A stretch of DNA of 64,000 bases, from the NCBI GenBank assembly GCA_963748295.1, contig CAVVIH010000006.1:682001-746000 (forward strand), read 5' to 3'. A program made the translations under genes and the position numbers. The notes below the pieces were generated by a model. The model ran no database searches and was not told the DNA's origin. It saw only the letters and a list, made by a program, of their open reading frames with translations. This DNA is from CAVVIH01 sp963748295 (GTDB taxonomy: Bacteria > Acidobacteriota > Vicinamibacteria > Vicinamibacterales > 2-12-FULL-66-21). Below, piece after piece: positions 27,026 through 34,483 of the stretch (position 1 is its first letter; every line of letters begins with the position of its first letter).

Positions 27026-27997
27026 CTAGCTGGCGCGGCGCCGGCGCTTCGGCTCGCTCGCCGTCGCCGCCTGCGGCGGCTGTCCCTTGAGCGGCTTCTT
27101 GCCCTGCCAGAGAATGGCGATCGCCGCGGCGATGAAGATGGTCGAATACGTGCCGCTGATGATGCCGACGATCATCGTGAACGCGAACCCCTTGAGCACC
27201 TCGCCGCCGAACAGGAACAGCGCGAGGACGCTCAGCAGCGTCGTGCCCGCGGTGATGATGGTGCGCGCCAGCGTCTGGTTGACCGCGACGTTGACGATGT
27301 GATCCAGCCGATCGCGGCGCATCGCCCGCATGTTCTCGCGGACGCGGTCGAAGACGACGATGGTGTCGTTGACCGAGTAGCCGGTAATCGTCAGGATCGC
27401 CGCGATCACGTTGAGGGTGATGTCGTAGTTGAAGAACACCAGGAACGCCAGCGTCACCAGCAGGTCGTGGATCGTCGCGACGACCGCGCCGGCCGCGAAG
27501 CTGAACTGGAATCGCAGCCCGATGTAGATCAGGATGCCGGTCAGCGCGAGCACCGTGGCCAGCGTGCCCTGGCGCTTCAGCTGCTCGCCGACGACCGGCC
27601 CGACGATTTGTGTGCCTTCGCGCTTGAACGTGCCGACGTTGCCTTTGCGCAGCACATCCTCGACGAGCTCGACCGTCTTACCGAGCTCGGAGCCGACCTC
27701 GGCACCCACCTGGCTGACACGGATCATCACCTGGTTGCTGCCGGCGGTGCCGTACTGCTGCACGATCGCGTCGTCTCCGTCCGGGAAACCGCCGGCAAGC
27801 GTGGCGCGAATCCTGGCGATGTCCGGCGGTTGCTCGAACTGCAGGATCACGCTCGTGCCGCCCTGGAACTCGACGCCGAGCGGCAGGCCGTGAGTGGCGA
27901 CCCTGAACAACCCGGCGAGGACGATCACGAGCGAGAGCGCGATCGCATGCCAGCGCCAGCGGACGAAATCGAAGTTGGGCGTTTTGAAGATCTGCAT
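27026..27997 (-). CDS. secF: Protein translocase subunit SecF
   Basis: Membrane component of the Sec translocon that uses proton-motive force to pull exported proteins through SecYEG. It has 323 residues. The first transmembrane helix and GVEFQGGTSVILQFE (periplasmic P1-like region) are followed by five clustered helices with the SecD/SecF signatures TGYSVNDTIVVFDRVREN and GIISGTYSTIFIAAAIAILW. The C-terminus is a short Lys/Arg tail. secD ends 7 nt upstream, in the standard tgt-yajC-secD-secF order. Confidence 0.96.
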   Translation of the reverse strand: MQIFKTPNFDFVRWRWHAIALSLVIVLAGLFRVATHGLPLGVEFQGGTSVILQFEQPPDIARIRATLAGGFPDGDDAIVQQYGTAGSNQVMIRVSQVGAEVGSELGKTVELVEDVLRKGNVGTFKREGTQIVGPVVGEQLKRQGTLATVLALTGILIYIGLRFQFSFAAGAVVATIHDLLVTLAFLVFFNYDITLNVIAAILTITGYSVNDTIVVFDRVRENMRAMRRDRLDHIVNVAVNQTLARTIITAGTTLLSVLALFLFGGEVLKGFAFTMIVGIISGTYSTIFIAAAIAILWQGKKPLKGQPPQAATASEPKRRRRAS

Positions 27998-28004
27998 GGT
28001 GACC

Positions 28005-29612
28005 CTAGATGCTCAGCGTCTGACGCGCCGGCTCGCGCCGCGACAGAATGAACTCGAACAACGTCTTGGATACGAAAATCGACGAGAACAGGTTGGTCAC
28101 GAGACCGATGGACAGCGTCGTGGCGAACCCGCGGATCGGACCGGTTCCGAACTGGAAGAGGAACGCGGCGGCGATGAGCGAGGCGACGTGCGTGTCGAGC
28201 AGCGTCAGGAACACCCGGTCGAACCCGGCGTTCACCGCGGTGCGGACCGGCCGGCCGGCCGCGAGCTCCTCTTTGATCCGCTCGAAGATCAGCACGTTCG
28301 AATCGACGCCCATGCCCATCGTCAAGATGAAGCCCGCGATCCCGGGGAGCGACATCGTCGCTCCCAAATAGCCCATCATCCCGAGCAGGATGATCAGGTT
28401 GAACGTCATCGCCACAATCGCGTTGATGCCCGACAGCTTGTAATAGAAGAGCATGAACACGACTACGAAGGCGAGGCCGGCGAGCGACGCGGCGACGCCC
28501 GAACGGATTGAGTCGGCGCCGAGCGACGGCCCGATGGTCTGTTCCTCGAGATAGCTCATCGACGCCGGCAGCGCGCCCGAGCGGAGGATCAGCGACAGAT
28601 CCGTGACTTCCTGGGTGGTGAAGTTCCCGGTAATACGGCCTTCGTCACGAATCTGGCCTTCGATCGTCGGGTACGACTGCACGCGGTTGTCGAGGATGAT
28701 CGCGAGCGCACGGCCGATGTTCTGACCTGTCACCGTTCCGAACTTGCGCGCGCCCTCCGGGTTCAGCATGAAACGGACGGCGGGGCGTCCATTCTCGTCG
28801 AGCGATGTCTGCGCGTTGCGCAGATCCTGGCCGGTCACCGCCGCGACCTTTCGCACGAGGAAGTACTGCGTCCCGGCGTCGCCGCTGCCCGCGGCCGCGG
28901 CGCCGCTCACGACTTCCATGTCCGTCGGCAGCTGTCCGCCATGCGTCTGCAGCAGCGCCTCGCGGGTCGGCGCCGGGCCACTTTCGACCAGCTTCAGCTC
29001 CAGAATCGCGGTCGAGCGGATGATCTCCTTCGCCCGGGCAATTTCCGTCACGCCCGGAAGCTGCACGAGGATCTGGTCGGCGCCCTGCCGCGCGAGCGTC
29101 GGCTCGGCGACGCCCAGCTCGTTGACGCGCCGATCGATCGTGTCGAGCGCCTGCACCATCGTCTGCTCGCGCATGTGATTGACGATGTTCGGCTTCATGT
29201 TGAAATCGTAGGTCCCGCCGGCGCCGGGATTGCGGTCGTAGTTCGTGCTCGCGTGCTCTTCGGCGGCGTTGCGGAACTCGGCGTCACGATCTTGCGGAAC
29301 GGCCTCGACGCGGAAGCTGGTCGGCGACGTGACGGTGATGTTCCCGACGCTGATATTGGCGGTCTTCAGCGCCTCGCGAAGCTGCTCGCTCGTGCCCTCG
29401 GTCGAGATGCGCAGCGCATCGTCGGTGTTGACGCGAAGCACGAGGTGCACGCCACCCTTGAGGTCGAGGCCGAGCTTCAGCTGCTTGGCCATCAGCCAGC
29501 CCGGGGCCGGGAGGTGGTAGCGCTGCGCGAGAATCGGATAGACCCCCACCGCGAAAAACACGATGAAGGTAACCAGGATGGCAATGACTTTCCAGCGGAG
29601 GTTCTTGTTCAT
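28005..29612 (-). CDS. secD: Protein translocase subunit SecD
   Basis: Partner of SecF in proton-driven late steps of protein export. It has 535 residues. An N-terminal helix is followed by QLKLGLDLKGGVHLVLRV, the large periplasmic domain (VDTIDRRVNELGV-type segment, reading ALDTIDRRVNELGVAEPTLARQGADQILVQLPGV), and a C-terminal block of five helices (GIAGFILTMGMGVDSNVLIFERIKEEL and TTLSIGLVTNLFSSIFVSK). All hallmarks are intact. It begins 3 nt after yajC. Confidence 0.97.
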   Translation of the reverse strand: MNKNLRWKVIAILVTFIVFFAVGVYPILAQRYHLPAPGWLMAKQLKLGLDLKGGVHLVLRVNTDDALRISTEGTSEQLREALKTANISVGNITVTSPTSFRVEAVPQDRDAEFRNAAEEHASTNYDRNPGAGGTYDFNMKPNIVNHMREQTMVQALDTIDRRVNELGVAEPTLARQGADQILVQLPGVTEIARAKEIIRSTAILELKLVESGPAPTREALLQTHGGQLPTDMEVVSGAAAAGSGDAGTQYFLVRKVAAVTGQDLRNAQTSLDENGRPAVRFMLNPEGARKFGTVTGQNIGRALAIILDNRVQSYPTIEGQIRDEGRITGNFTTQEVTDLSLILRSGALPASMSYLEEQTIGPSLGADSIRSGVAASLAGLAFVVVFMLFYYKLSGINAIVAMTFNLIILLGMMGYLGATMSLPGIAGFILTMGMGVDSNVLIFERIKEELAAGRPVRTAVNAGFDRVFLTLLDTHVASLIAAAFLFQFGTGPIRGFATTLSIGLVTNLFSSIFVSKTLFEFILSRREPARQTLSI

Positions 29613-29615
29613 GGC

Positions 29616-29954
29616 TTAGGCATTTCCCGACTCGGGAACCACCGGCTCCTGTCCCTGGTAGCCGGCAATGGCGGCCCTCGAGATCTCGAGCCGTACGTTG
29701 TTGGCGACCTGGACCTGGACAGTGCGGTCCTTGAGCCGTGTGATCTCCCCGTAAATCCCGCTCGTCGTGACGACCTTGTCGCCGACCTTGAGGGATTCCT
29801 GGAACTCCTGGATCTTCTTCTGCCTGCGCTTCATGGGCATCATGATCAGGAAGTAGAAGATCGCGAGAATCATCGCGAATGGCAGGAGCTGAATCCAGCC
29901 GGACTGCCCCGGACTCGCCATCGCGAACACGAAACCTTCGGTCGAATAAGACAT
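29616..29954 (-). CDS. yajC: Preprotein translocase subunit YajC
   Basis: Small accessory subunit of the SecDF complex, 112 residues. A single transmembrane helix (WIQLLPFAMILAIFYFLIMMPMKRRQKKIQEF) leads into a cytoplasmic domain with the family block SLKVGDKVVTTSGIYGEITRLKDRTVQVQVANNVRLEISRAAI. The ATG directly abuts the tgt stop codon, so translation is probably coupled. Confidence 0.95.
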   Translation of the reverse strand: MSYSTEGFVFAMASPGQSGWIQLLPFAMILAIFYFLIMMPMKRRQKKIQEFQESLKVGDKVVTTSGIYGEITRLKDRTVQVQVANNVRLEISRAAIAGYQGQEPVVPESGNA

Positions 29955-31121
29955 TCAGTATTGAGGTCGGCGGGAGAACGTTAGACGGAACTCCTGGCGG
30001 AGTTTTTCAAACGTGTTGAACTTAATAGCCTCCCTAATCCGCCTCATGGTGTCAAGGTAAAAGTAGAGGTTATGGAGCGTGTTGAGCATGCCGGCCGCCA
30101 TTTCTCCCGCTATATAAAGGTGGCGCAAATACGCGCGTGAGAAGGTGCGGCACGTGTAGCACCCGCAGTCGGCGTCGACCGGCCGGAAGTCTTCCGCATA
30201 GCGGGCATTTTTGATCGCAATCGGCCCCGAGCGCGTCAGAAGTCCGCCATTCCGCGCATTTCGGGTCGGCAGAACGCAATCGAAGAGATCGACGCCGCGT
30301 GCGACGCATTCGACCAGGTCATCGGGCATCCCGCTGCCCATCAAATATCGAGGGCGATCCACGGGAAGCTGCGGGGCCGTGTGCGCCACGACGTCGTACA
30401 TCACCGCCGGTTCCTCGCCGACGCTGAGTCCACCGATCGCGTAGGCATCGAAGCCGAGCGCGACGGTGGCCTCGACGCTCTGACTGCGCAGATGGGGGAA
30501 CGTCGCCCCCTGGATGATCCCGAACTGTGCCTGGCCCGGGTTGGTGACGACGACCTTTCCAGCCGAAGCGTCACCGCTTCGCAGTTGCGCCAGACGCAGT
30601 CGGCTCCGCTCCGCCCACCGGACCGAACGTTCCATCGCCGCGCGCGCAATCCCCTCTTCGGCGGGCGTCGCGATGCACTCGTCGAGCACCATCGCGATGT
30701 CGGAGCCCAGCTGGGCCTGGATCTCCGTCGCCCGTTCAGGTGTGAGCAGGTGCAGCGAGCCGTCGAGGTGCGACCGGAACTCGGCCCCTTCCTCCCGCAT
30801 GCGGCGGCGCTCGGCGAGACTGAAGATCTGATAGCCGCCGCTGTCGGTCAGGATCGGCCGATCCCATCCGATGAAACGATGGAGGCCGCCGGCACGCGCG
30901 ATCAGATCGTCGCCCGGACGCAGATAAAGGTGATAGGTGTTCCCGAGGATGATCTGCGCGCCGAGATCGAGAAGGTCGCGATGCGTGATCCCCTTGACCG
31001 CGCCGCTGGTGCCGACCGGCATGAACGCCGGTGTCTCGACGATGCCGTGCGGCGTCCGCATCGCGCCGAGTCGCGCCTGCCCGTCGGTGTGAAGAACCCT
31101 GAATCCGAAGCCCTCCGGCAT
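29955..31121 (-). CDS. tgt: Queuine tRNA-ribosyltransferase (tRNA-guanine transglycosylase)
   Basis: Exchanges guanine-34 for the queuosine precursor preQ1 in tRNAs with GUN anticodons. It has 388 residues. Family elements are RTPHGIVETPAFMPVGTSGAVKG, the substrate-binding LTDSGGYQIFSL, the catalytic-Asp region GVDLFDCVLPTRNARNG, and the zinc site CGCYTCRTFSRAYLRHL. The ATG at 31121 opens MPEGFGFRVLH; two in-frame GTG codons precede it, and TAGTAT lies 5 nt before the first, so the exact start is open. A much longer in-frame reading overlaps ddl and is rejected. It heads the yajC-secD-secF operon. Confidence 0.95.
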   Translation of the reverse strand: MPEGFGFRVLHTDGQARLGAMRTPHGIVETPAFMPVGTSGAVKGITHRDLLDLGAQIILGNTYHLYLRPGDDLIARAGGLHRFIGWDRPILTDSGGYQIFSLAERRRMREEGAEFRSHLDGSLHLLTPERATEIQAQLGSDIAMVLDECIATPAEEGIARAAMERSVRWAERSRLRLAQLRSGDASAGKVVVTNPGQAQFGIIQGATFPHLRSQSVEATVALGFDAYAIGGLSVGEEPAVMYDVVAHTAPQLPVDRPRYLMGSGMPDDLVECVARGVDLFDCVLPTRNARNGGLLTRSGPIAIKNARYAEDFRPVDADCGCYTCRTFSRAYLRHLYIAGEMAAGMLNTLHNLYFYLDTMRRIREAIKFNTFEKLRQEFRLTFSRRPQY

Positions 31122-31180
31122 CACCACGAAGAATACTATCGTGCTCCAATCCCGCTTCTTTCTCCTGTATCCTCTTTCCT

Positions 31181-32344
31181 GTGAGTCGAGTTCGCGTCGG
31201 AGTCCTCTATGGCGGCCGATCTGGTGAGCACGAAGTGTCGCTCGCGTCCGCGGCCGCGGTGTTCGCCAACCTGGACCGGGCACGCTACGAGCCGGTGGCC
31301 ATTCGCATCGAGAAGGACGGCCGCTGGGCGCTGGCCGATCGTCCGCCGACCGCGACGTCGGCAGCGGCGGTGATCGAACAGGCGCGGCTGGAGGCGGCGC
31401 GTCCCGCACGGCCGGGCCGTGAGGTCCACATGATCGCGCGTCCGAGCGACGAGACGATGCTGTCGATCGATCGCGCGGTCAAGCGGTCGAGCGTGGAGCC
31501 GGCACAGGCGATGGTCACCGGCTTGAACCTCGATGTGATTTTTCCGGTGCTGCACGGACCGTACGGCGAGGACGGGACGATTCAGGGACTGCTCGAACTG
31601 GCGAACGTGCCCTACGTCGGCGCCGGCGTGCTCGCATCGTCTGTCGGGATGGACAAGGCGATGATGAAGGTCGTCTTCTCCGCCGTGGGCCTGCCGAACT
31701 GTCCCTTTCGCACGGTGCTCCGGCGCCGCTGGGACAGCCGCCGTGACGACCTGCTGCGCGAGCTCGAACGCGAGCTGGGGTTCCCGATGTTCGTCAAGCC
31801 GGCGAACCTCGGGTCGAGCGTGGGGATCTCGAAGGCCAAGAACGCGAGCGGCCTGGCGGAGGCCATCGACCTTGCCGGTTCGTACGATCGCAAGATCGTC
31901 GTCGAAGCCGCGGTTCCGGACGCCCGCGAAATCGAGTGCGCCGTGCTCGGCAACGACGACCCGATCGCGTCGGTGCCCGGAGAAGTCATTCCGTCGCGCG
32001 AGTTCTACGATTACGAGGCGAAGTACATCGACGAGGGTTCGCAGACGGTGATTCCCGCCGACATTCCGGCCTCGCTGGCGAAAGAGGTGCAGCGGCTGTC
32101 CGTCGCGGCGTTCCAGGCGATCGACTGTGCCGGCATGGCGCGGGTGGATTTCCTGCTGTCGCGCACCTCCGGCGCCCTGTTCGTCAACGAGGTCAACACG
32201 ATTCCCGGGTTCACGACGATCAGCATGTATTCGAAGATGTGGGCCGCCTCCGGCGTTTCGTATCCTGAATTGCTCGATCGCCTGATCGCGCTCGCGCAGG
32301 AGCGTCACGCGGAGAAGCAGCAGCTTCGAACCAGCGTGCTATGA
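31181..32344 (+). CDS. ddl: D-alanine--D-alanine ligase
   Basis: ATP-grasp enzyme that joins two D-Ala residues for peptidoglycan synthesis. It has 387 residues, slightly longer than the common range because of an insert around residues 65-95. Family blocks are VGVLYGGRSGEHEVSLASA, FPVLHGPYGEDGTIQGLLELANVPYVGAGVLASSVGMDKAMMK, the ATP-binding FPMFVKPANLGSSVGISKA, and the C-terminal ARVDFLLSRTSGALFVNEVNTIPGFTTISMYSKMW. The start is GTG, divergent from tgt across 59 nt. TATCCT lies 7 nt before it. The stop overlaps the next gene (ATGA). Confidence 0.96.
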   Translation: MSRVRVGVLYGGRSGEHEVSLASAAAVFANLDRARYEPVAIRIEKDGRWALADRPPTATSAAAVIEQARLEAARPARPGREVHMIARPSDETMLSIDRAVKRSSVEPAQAMVTGLNLDVIFPVLHGPYGEDGTIQGLLELANVPYVGAGVLASSVGMDKAMMKVVFSAVGLPNCPFRTVLRRRWDSRRDDLLRELERELGFPMFVKPANLGSSVGISKAKNASGLAEAIDLAGSYDRKIVVEAAVPDAREIECAVLGNDDPIASVPGEVIPSREFYDYEAKYIDEGSQTVIPADIPASLAKEVQRLSVAAFQAIDCAGMARVDFLLSRTSGALFVNEVNTIPGFTTISMYSKMWAASGVSYPELLDRLIALAQERHAEKQQLRTSVL

Positions 32345-33876
32345 GGCGATGGTGCGCAGCGGCTGGCGTCGCGTGCATCCTCGTCGCTGACCTCGCCGCG
32401 GGACAGCAATCGGCTCCGCTCCTCCGGGGCGAGGAGTTCCTCGCGCGGGTCTACGACTTCATCCTCGAAGCACGATTCGATCAGGTGGACGCCGAGCTGC
32501 GCCGCGCCTGCGGCCCGGCTCCCGCCGAGGCCTGCGACGTGCTCGCCGCCACCGCGTTGTGGTGGCGGATCCTGCTCGATCCAGAAAGCCGCGCGCTCGA
32601 CGACGAGTTCTCGGCGTCGGTGGAACGGGCGATTCGCACTACCGAAGCATGGGTGGATCGGACGCCGCAGGATCCCGAGGCGTGGTTCTATCTTGGCGGC
32701 GCCTACGCGGCCCGCGTGCAGTGGCGCGTGCTGCGCGAGGAACGGCTCGCCGCCGCGCGCGATGGCAAGCGGATCAAACAGTCGCTCGAACGCGCGATCG
32801 AGCTCGAGCCGCGGCTCGACGACGCGTACTTCGGGATCGGGCTCTACAAGTACTATGCGGACGTCGCGCCGGCCGCCGCGCGCTTCCTCCGCTTTCTGCT
32901 GTTGCTTCCGGGAGGAGACCGCGACGAGGGGCTGGAGGAAATGCTCCGCGCCCGCGATCGCGGCCGCCTGCTCCAGGGGGAGGCGGACTACCAGCTGCAC
33001 CTCATCTACCTCTGGTACGAGGAGCGCATCGACCGCGCGCTGGAACTGCTCCGCGGGCTGCAGCGCCAGTATCCGGCCAACCCGCTCTTCCTGATGCAGA
33101 TCGCCGACATCCAGGAGTCCTACCAGCACGACATCACCGGGAGCCTGGCCACCTGGCGCACGCTCCTCGCCATGGCGCGCGAACAACGGGTCAACGCGGC
33201 GGCGATTGCCGAGACGCGCGCGCACCTGGGCGTCGCCCGCCAGCTCGAGGAACTGCACCAGACCGATCGGGCGATCGAAGAGCTGCAGACCCTCGTCGCG
33301 GCAAAACCGGCGGCGCCGTATGGCGCGCTCGCGACGGGGTACCTGCGGCTCGGTGAAGCGTACGACCGCATCGGCGAACGGACGCACGCACAGGCCGCCT
33401 ACCGCAGCGCCGCGAGCGCGGCGCCGGCCGGCGACACACAGGAGATCCGCGACAAGGCGCGCAAGCGGCTGCACGACACACCGGATCGAAAGCACGCGGA
33501 GGCGTATCAGCTGTCGCTCGAGGGCTGGCGGCGGCTCGAGCACAACGACCTGACCGGCGCGAGCAAAGCGCTCGAACGATCGATCGCGCTCGACGATCGA
33601 TCGCCGGTGACGCGCTATCGCTACGGCCGGGTGCTGCAGGCCCAGCGCGACGATGCCGCGGCGCTGGAGCAGTTCGAGCACGCGATTCGCGATGCGAAGG
33701 ATTGCCCGGCGCCGATTCTCGGCGAGGCCTACCTCGAAGCCGCCCGGCTTCACGAGCGCGCGGGCAACCGCGATCAGGCGCTCTCGTGGTATCGCGTCGC
33801 GGCGGCGCTGTTCGGCGCCGCAGTGGAAACGCGATCGGCCGCCACCCGCGCGATCAATCGACTCGCGAAGCAGTAA
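32341..33876 (+). CDS. Exported TPR-repeat protein
   Basis: A 511-residue protein of unknown specific role. A likely signal peptide (MRRWCAAAGVACILVADLAAGQ) lacks a clear lipobox at the end, so it is probably soluble periplasmic. The rest is helical repeat. Good TPR units are AWFYLGGAYAARVQWRVLREERLAAARDGKRIKQSLERAIELEPRLDDAYFGIGLYKY and LSLEGWRRLEHNDLTGASKALERSIALDDRSPVTRYRYGRVLQAQRDDAAALEQFEHAIRD. It overlaps the ddl stop by 4 nt, so it is co-translated with the ligase, which suggests a cell-envelope role. Confidence 0.85.
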   Translation: MRRWCAAAGVACILVADLAAGQQSAPLLRGEEFLARVYDFILEARFDQVDAELRRACGPAPAEACDVLAATALWWRILLDPESRALDDEFSASVERAIRTTEAWVDRTPQDPEAWFYLGGAYAARVQWRVLREERLAAARDGKRIKQSLERAIELEPRLDDAYFGIGLYKYYADVAPAAARFLRFLLLLPGGDRDEGLEEMLRARDRGRLLQGEADYQLHLIYLWYEERIDRALELLRGLQRQYPANPLFLMQIADIQESYQHDITGSLATWRTLLAMAREQRVNAAAIAETRAHLGVARQLEELHQTDRAIEELQTLVAAKPAAPYGALATGYLRLGEAYDRIGERTHAQAAYRSAASAAPAGDTQEIRDKARKRLHDTPDRKHAEAYQLSLEGWRRLEHNDLTGASKALERSIALDDRSPVTRYRYGRVLQAQRDDAAALEQFEHAIRDAKDCPAPILGEAYLEAARLHERAGNRDQALSWYRVAAALFGAAVETRSAATRAINRLAKQ

Positions 33877-33880
33877 CGCA

Positions 33881-33904
33881 TCGCGATCGATCGCGATCGA
33901 TCGC
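33881..33904. repeat. Tandem GCGATCGA palindromic repeat
   Basis: The 10-bp unit TCGCGATCGA occurs twice, followed by TCGC, directly after the TPR gene. It is self-complementary. It contains the octamer GCGATCGC-type core once known as a highly iterated palindrome in cyanobacteria; here it may be coincidental. Confidence 0.6.
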
Positions 33905-33987
33905 TGCGCACGCGACGACTACAGTGCAGCGACACTCGATCCGACAAATTCTGTGTGCAGATTTTTGACATTTGCTGCAGTTTGTGC

Positions 33988-34015
33988 TTGACACTGGATT
34001 TTTCTCATCCATAAT
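33988..34015 (+). promoter_or_regulatory. Promoter of the Lys/Gly-rich microprotein gene
   Basis: A perfect TTGACA (33988-33993) is followed after 16 nt by CATAAT (34010-34015), with a T5 tract in the spacer. The first ten bases, TTGACACTGG, are identical to those of the tonB promoter. The leader to the ATG at 34110 would be about 88 nt. In it, GCTCAGC (34040-34046) can pair with GCTGAGC (34081-34087). Confidence 0.65.
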
Positions 34016-34109
34016 CTACATCTTGTATGAGGGTGGATCGCTCAGCCCACCTGTTGTAACCATAGGTAACCGGTAACGAAGCTGAGCTGCCACATTCCAA
34101 GGAGGAATA

Positions 34110-34163
34110 ATGGCGAAGAAGACTGCGAAGGGCGGCAAGAAAAAGGGCGGGAAGAAGCGCTAA
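34110..34163 (+). CDS. 17-residue Lys/Gly-rich basic microprotein, copy 1
   Basis: Encodes MAKKTAKGGKKKGGKKR, a peptide with nine Lys or Arg and no acidic residue. It is too short for normal gene callers. Evidence that it is translated: an excellent Shine-Dalgarno (AAGGAGG, spacing about 5-6 nt), a consensus-like promoter 95 nt upstream, and a perfect terminator 20 nt downstream. Above all, an identical peptide is encoded 200 nt later with eight synonymous codon changes and no replacement. That pattern needs selection on the protein. The composition resembles histone H1/HU tails and very small ribosomal proteins (bTHX, eL41), so binding to nucleic acid or the ribosome is a reasonable guess. 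No known family is recognised. Confidence 0.75.
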   Translation: MAKKTAKGGKKKGGKKR

Positions 34164-34183
34164 GAGGCCGCCTAACCGGTCCT

Positions 34184-34216
34184 GGGGGTGTCGAGAGTTG
34201 ACACCCCCAAATTTTT
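34184..34216 (+). terminator. Terminator after microprotein copy 1
   Basis: GGGGGTGTC (34184-34192) pairs perfectly with GACACCCCC (34200-34208) around a 7-nt loop, followed by AAATTTTT. It isolates copy 1 as a single-gene transcript. Confidence 0.9.
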
Positions 34217-34364
34217 AGCTGCCAACCTCTCGCGCCACACGCGGGAGTTGCAACGAAGCGACGGGCGCCGACAAGGCGCGCTGACGTGCCAGGAGGCAGC
34301 GGCGACGCAACGCGGTTGAGCCCATCGCGCTACGAGCCCACGAGTGAAGGGGGGGATACGCGTA

Positions 34365-34418
34365 ATGGCAAAGAAGACGGCCAAAGGCGGGAAGAAAAAG
34401 GGCGGCAAGAAACGGTAA
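34365..34418 (+). CDS. 17-residue Lys/Gly-rich basic microprotein, copy 2
   Basis: Encodes the same 17 residues as copy 1. Codons differ at A2, T5, A6, K7, G9, G14, K16 and R17, all silently. The start is preceded by a G7 run (GAAGGGGGGG) about 8 nt upstream that can act as Shine-Dalgarno. A terminator follows 24 nt after the stop. The upstream 150 bp show no clear -35/-10 pair, so its promoter is unknown; leakage through the first terminator is possible. The surrounding non-coding DNA is not similar to that of copy 1, so the duplication is old or the flanks have decayed. Confidence 0.72.
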   Translation: MAKKTAKGGKKKGGKKR

Positions 34419-34441
34419 TCCTGCTTACCCGCAGATGAAGA

Positions 34442-34466
34442 GGGGGCGGCCGTCGCCCCCTTTTTT
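34442..34466 (+). terminator. Terminator after microprotein copy 2
   Basis: GGGGGCG (34442-34448) pairs with CGCCCCC (34454-34460) around a 5-nt loop, followed directly by T6. The antiporter gene starts 18 nt later. Confidence 0.9.
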
Positions 34467-34483
34467 GTTGTACGGTGCTACCG

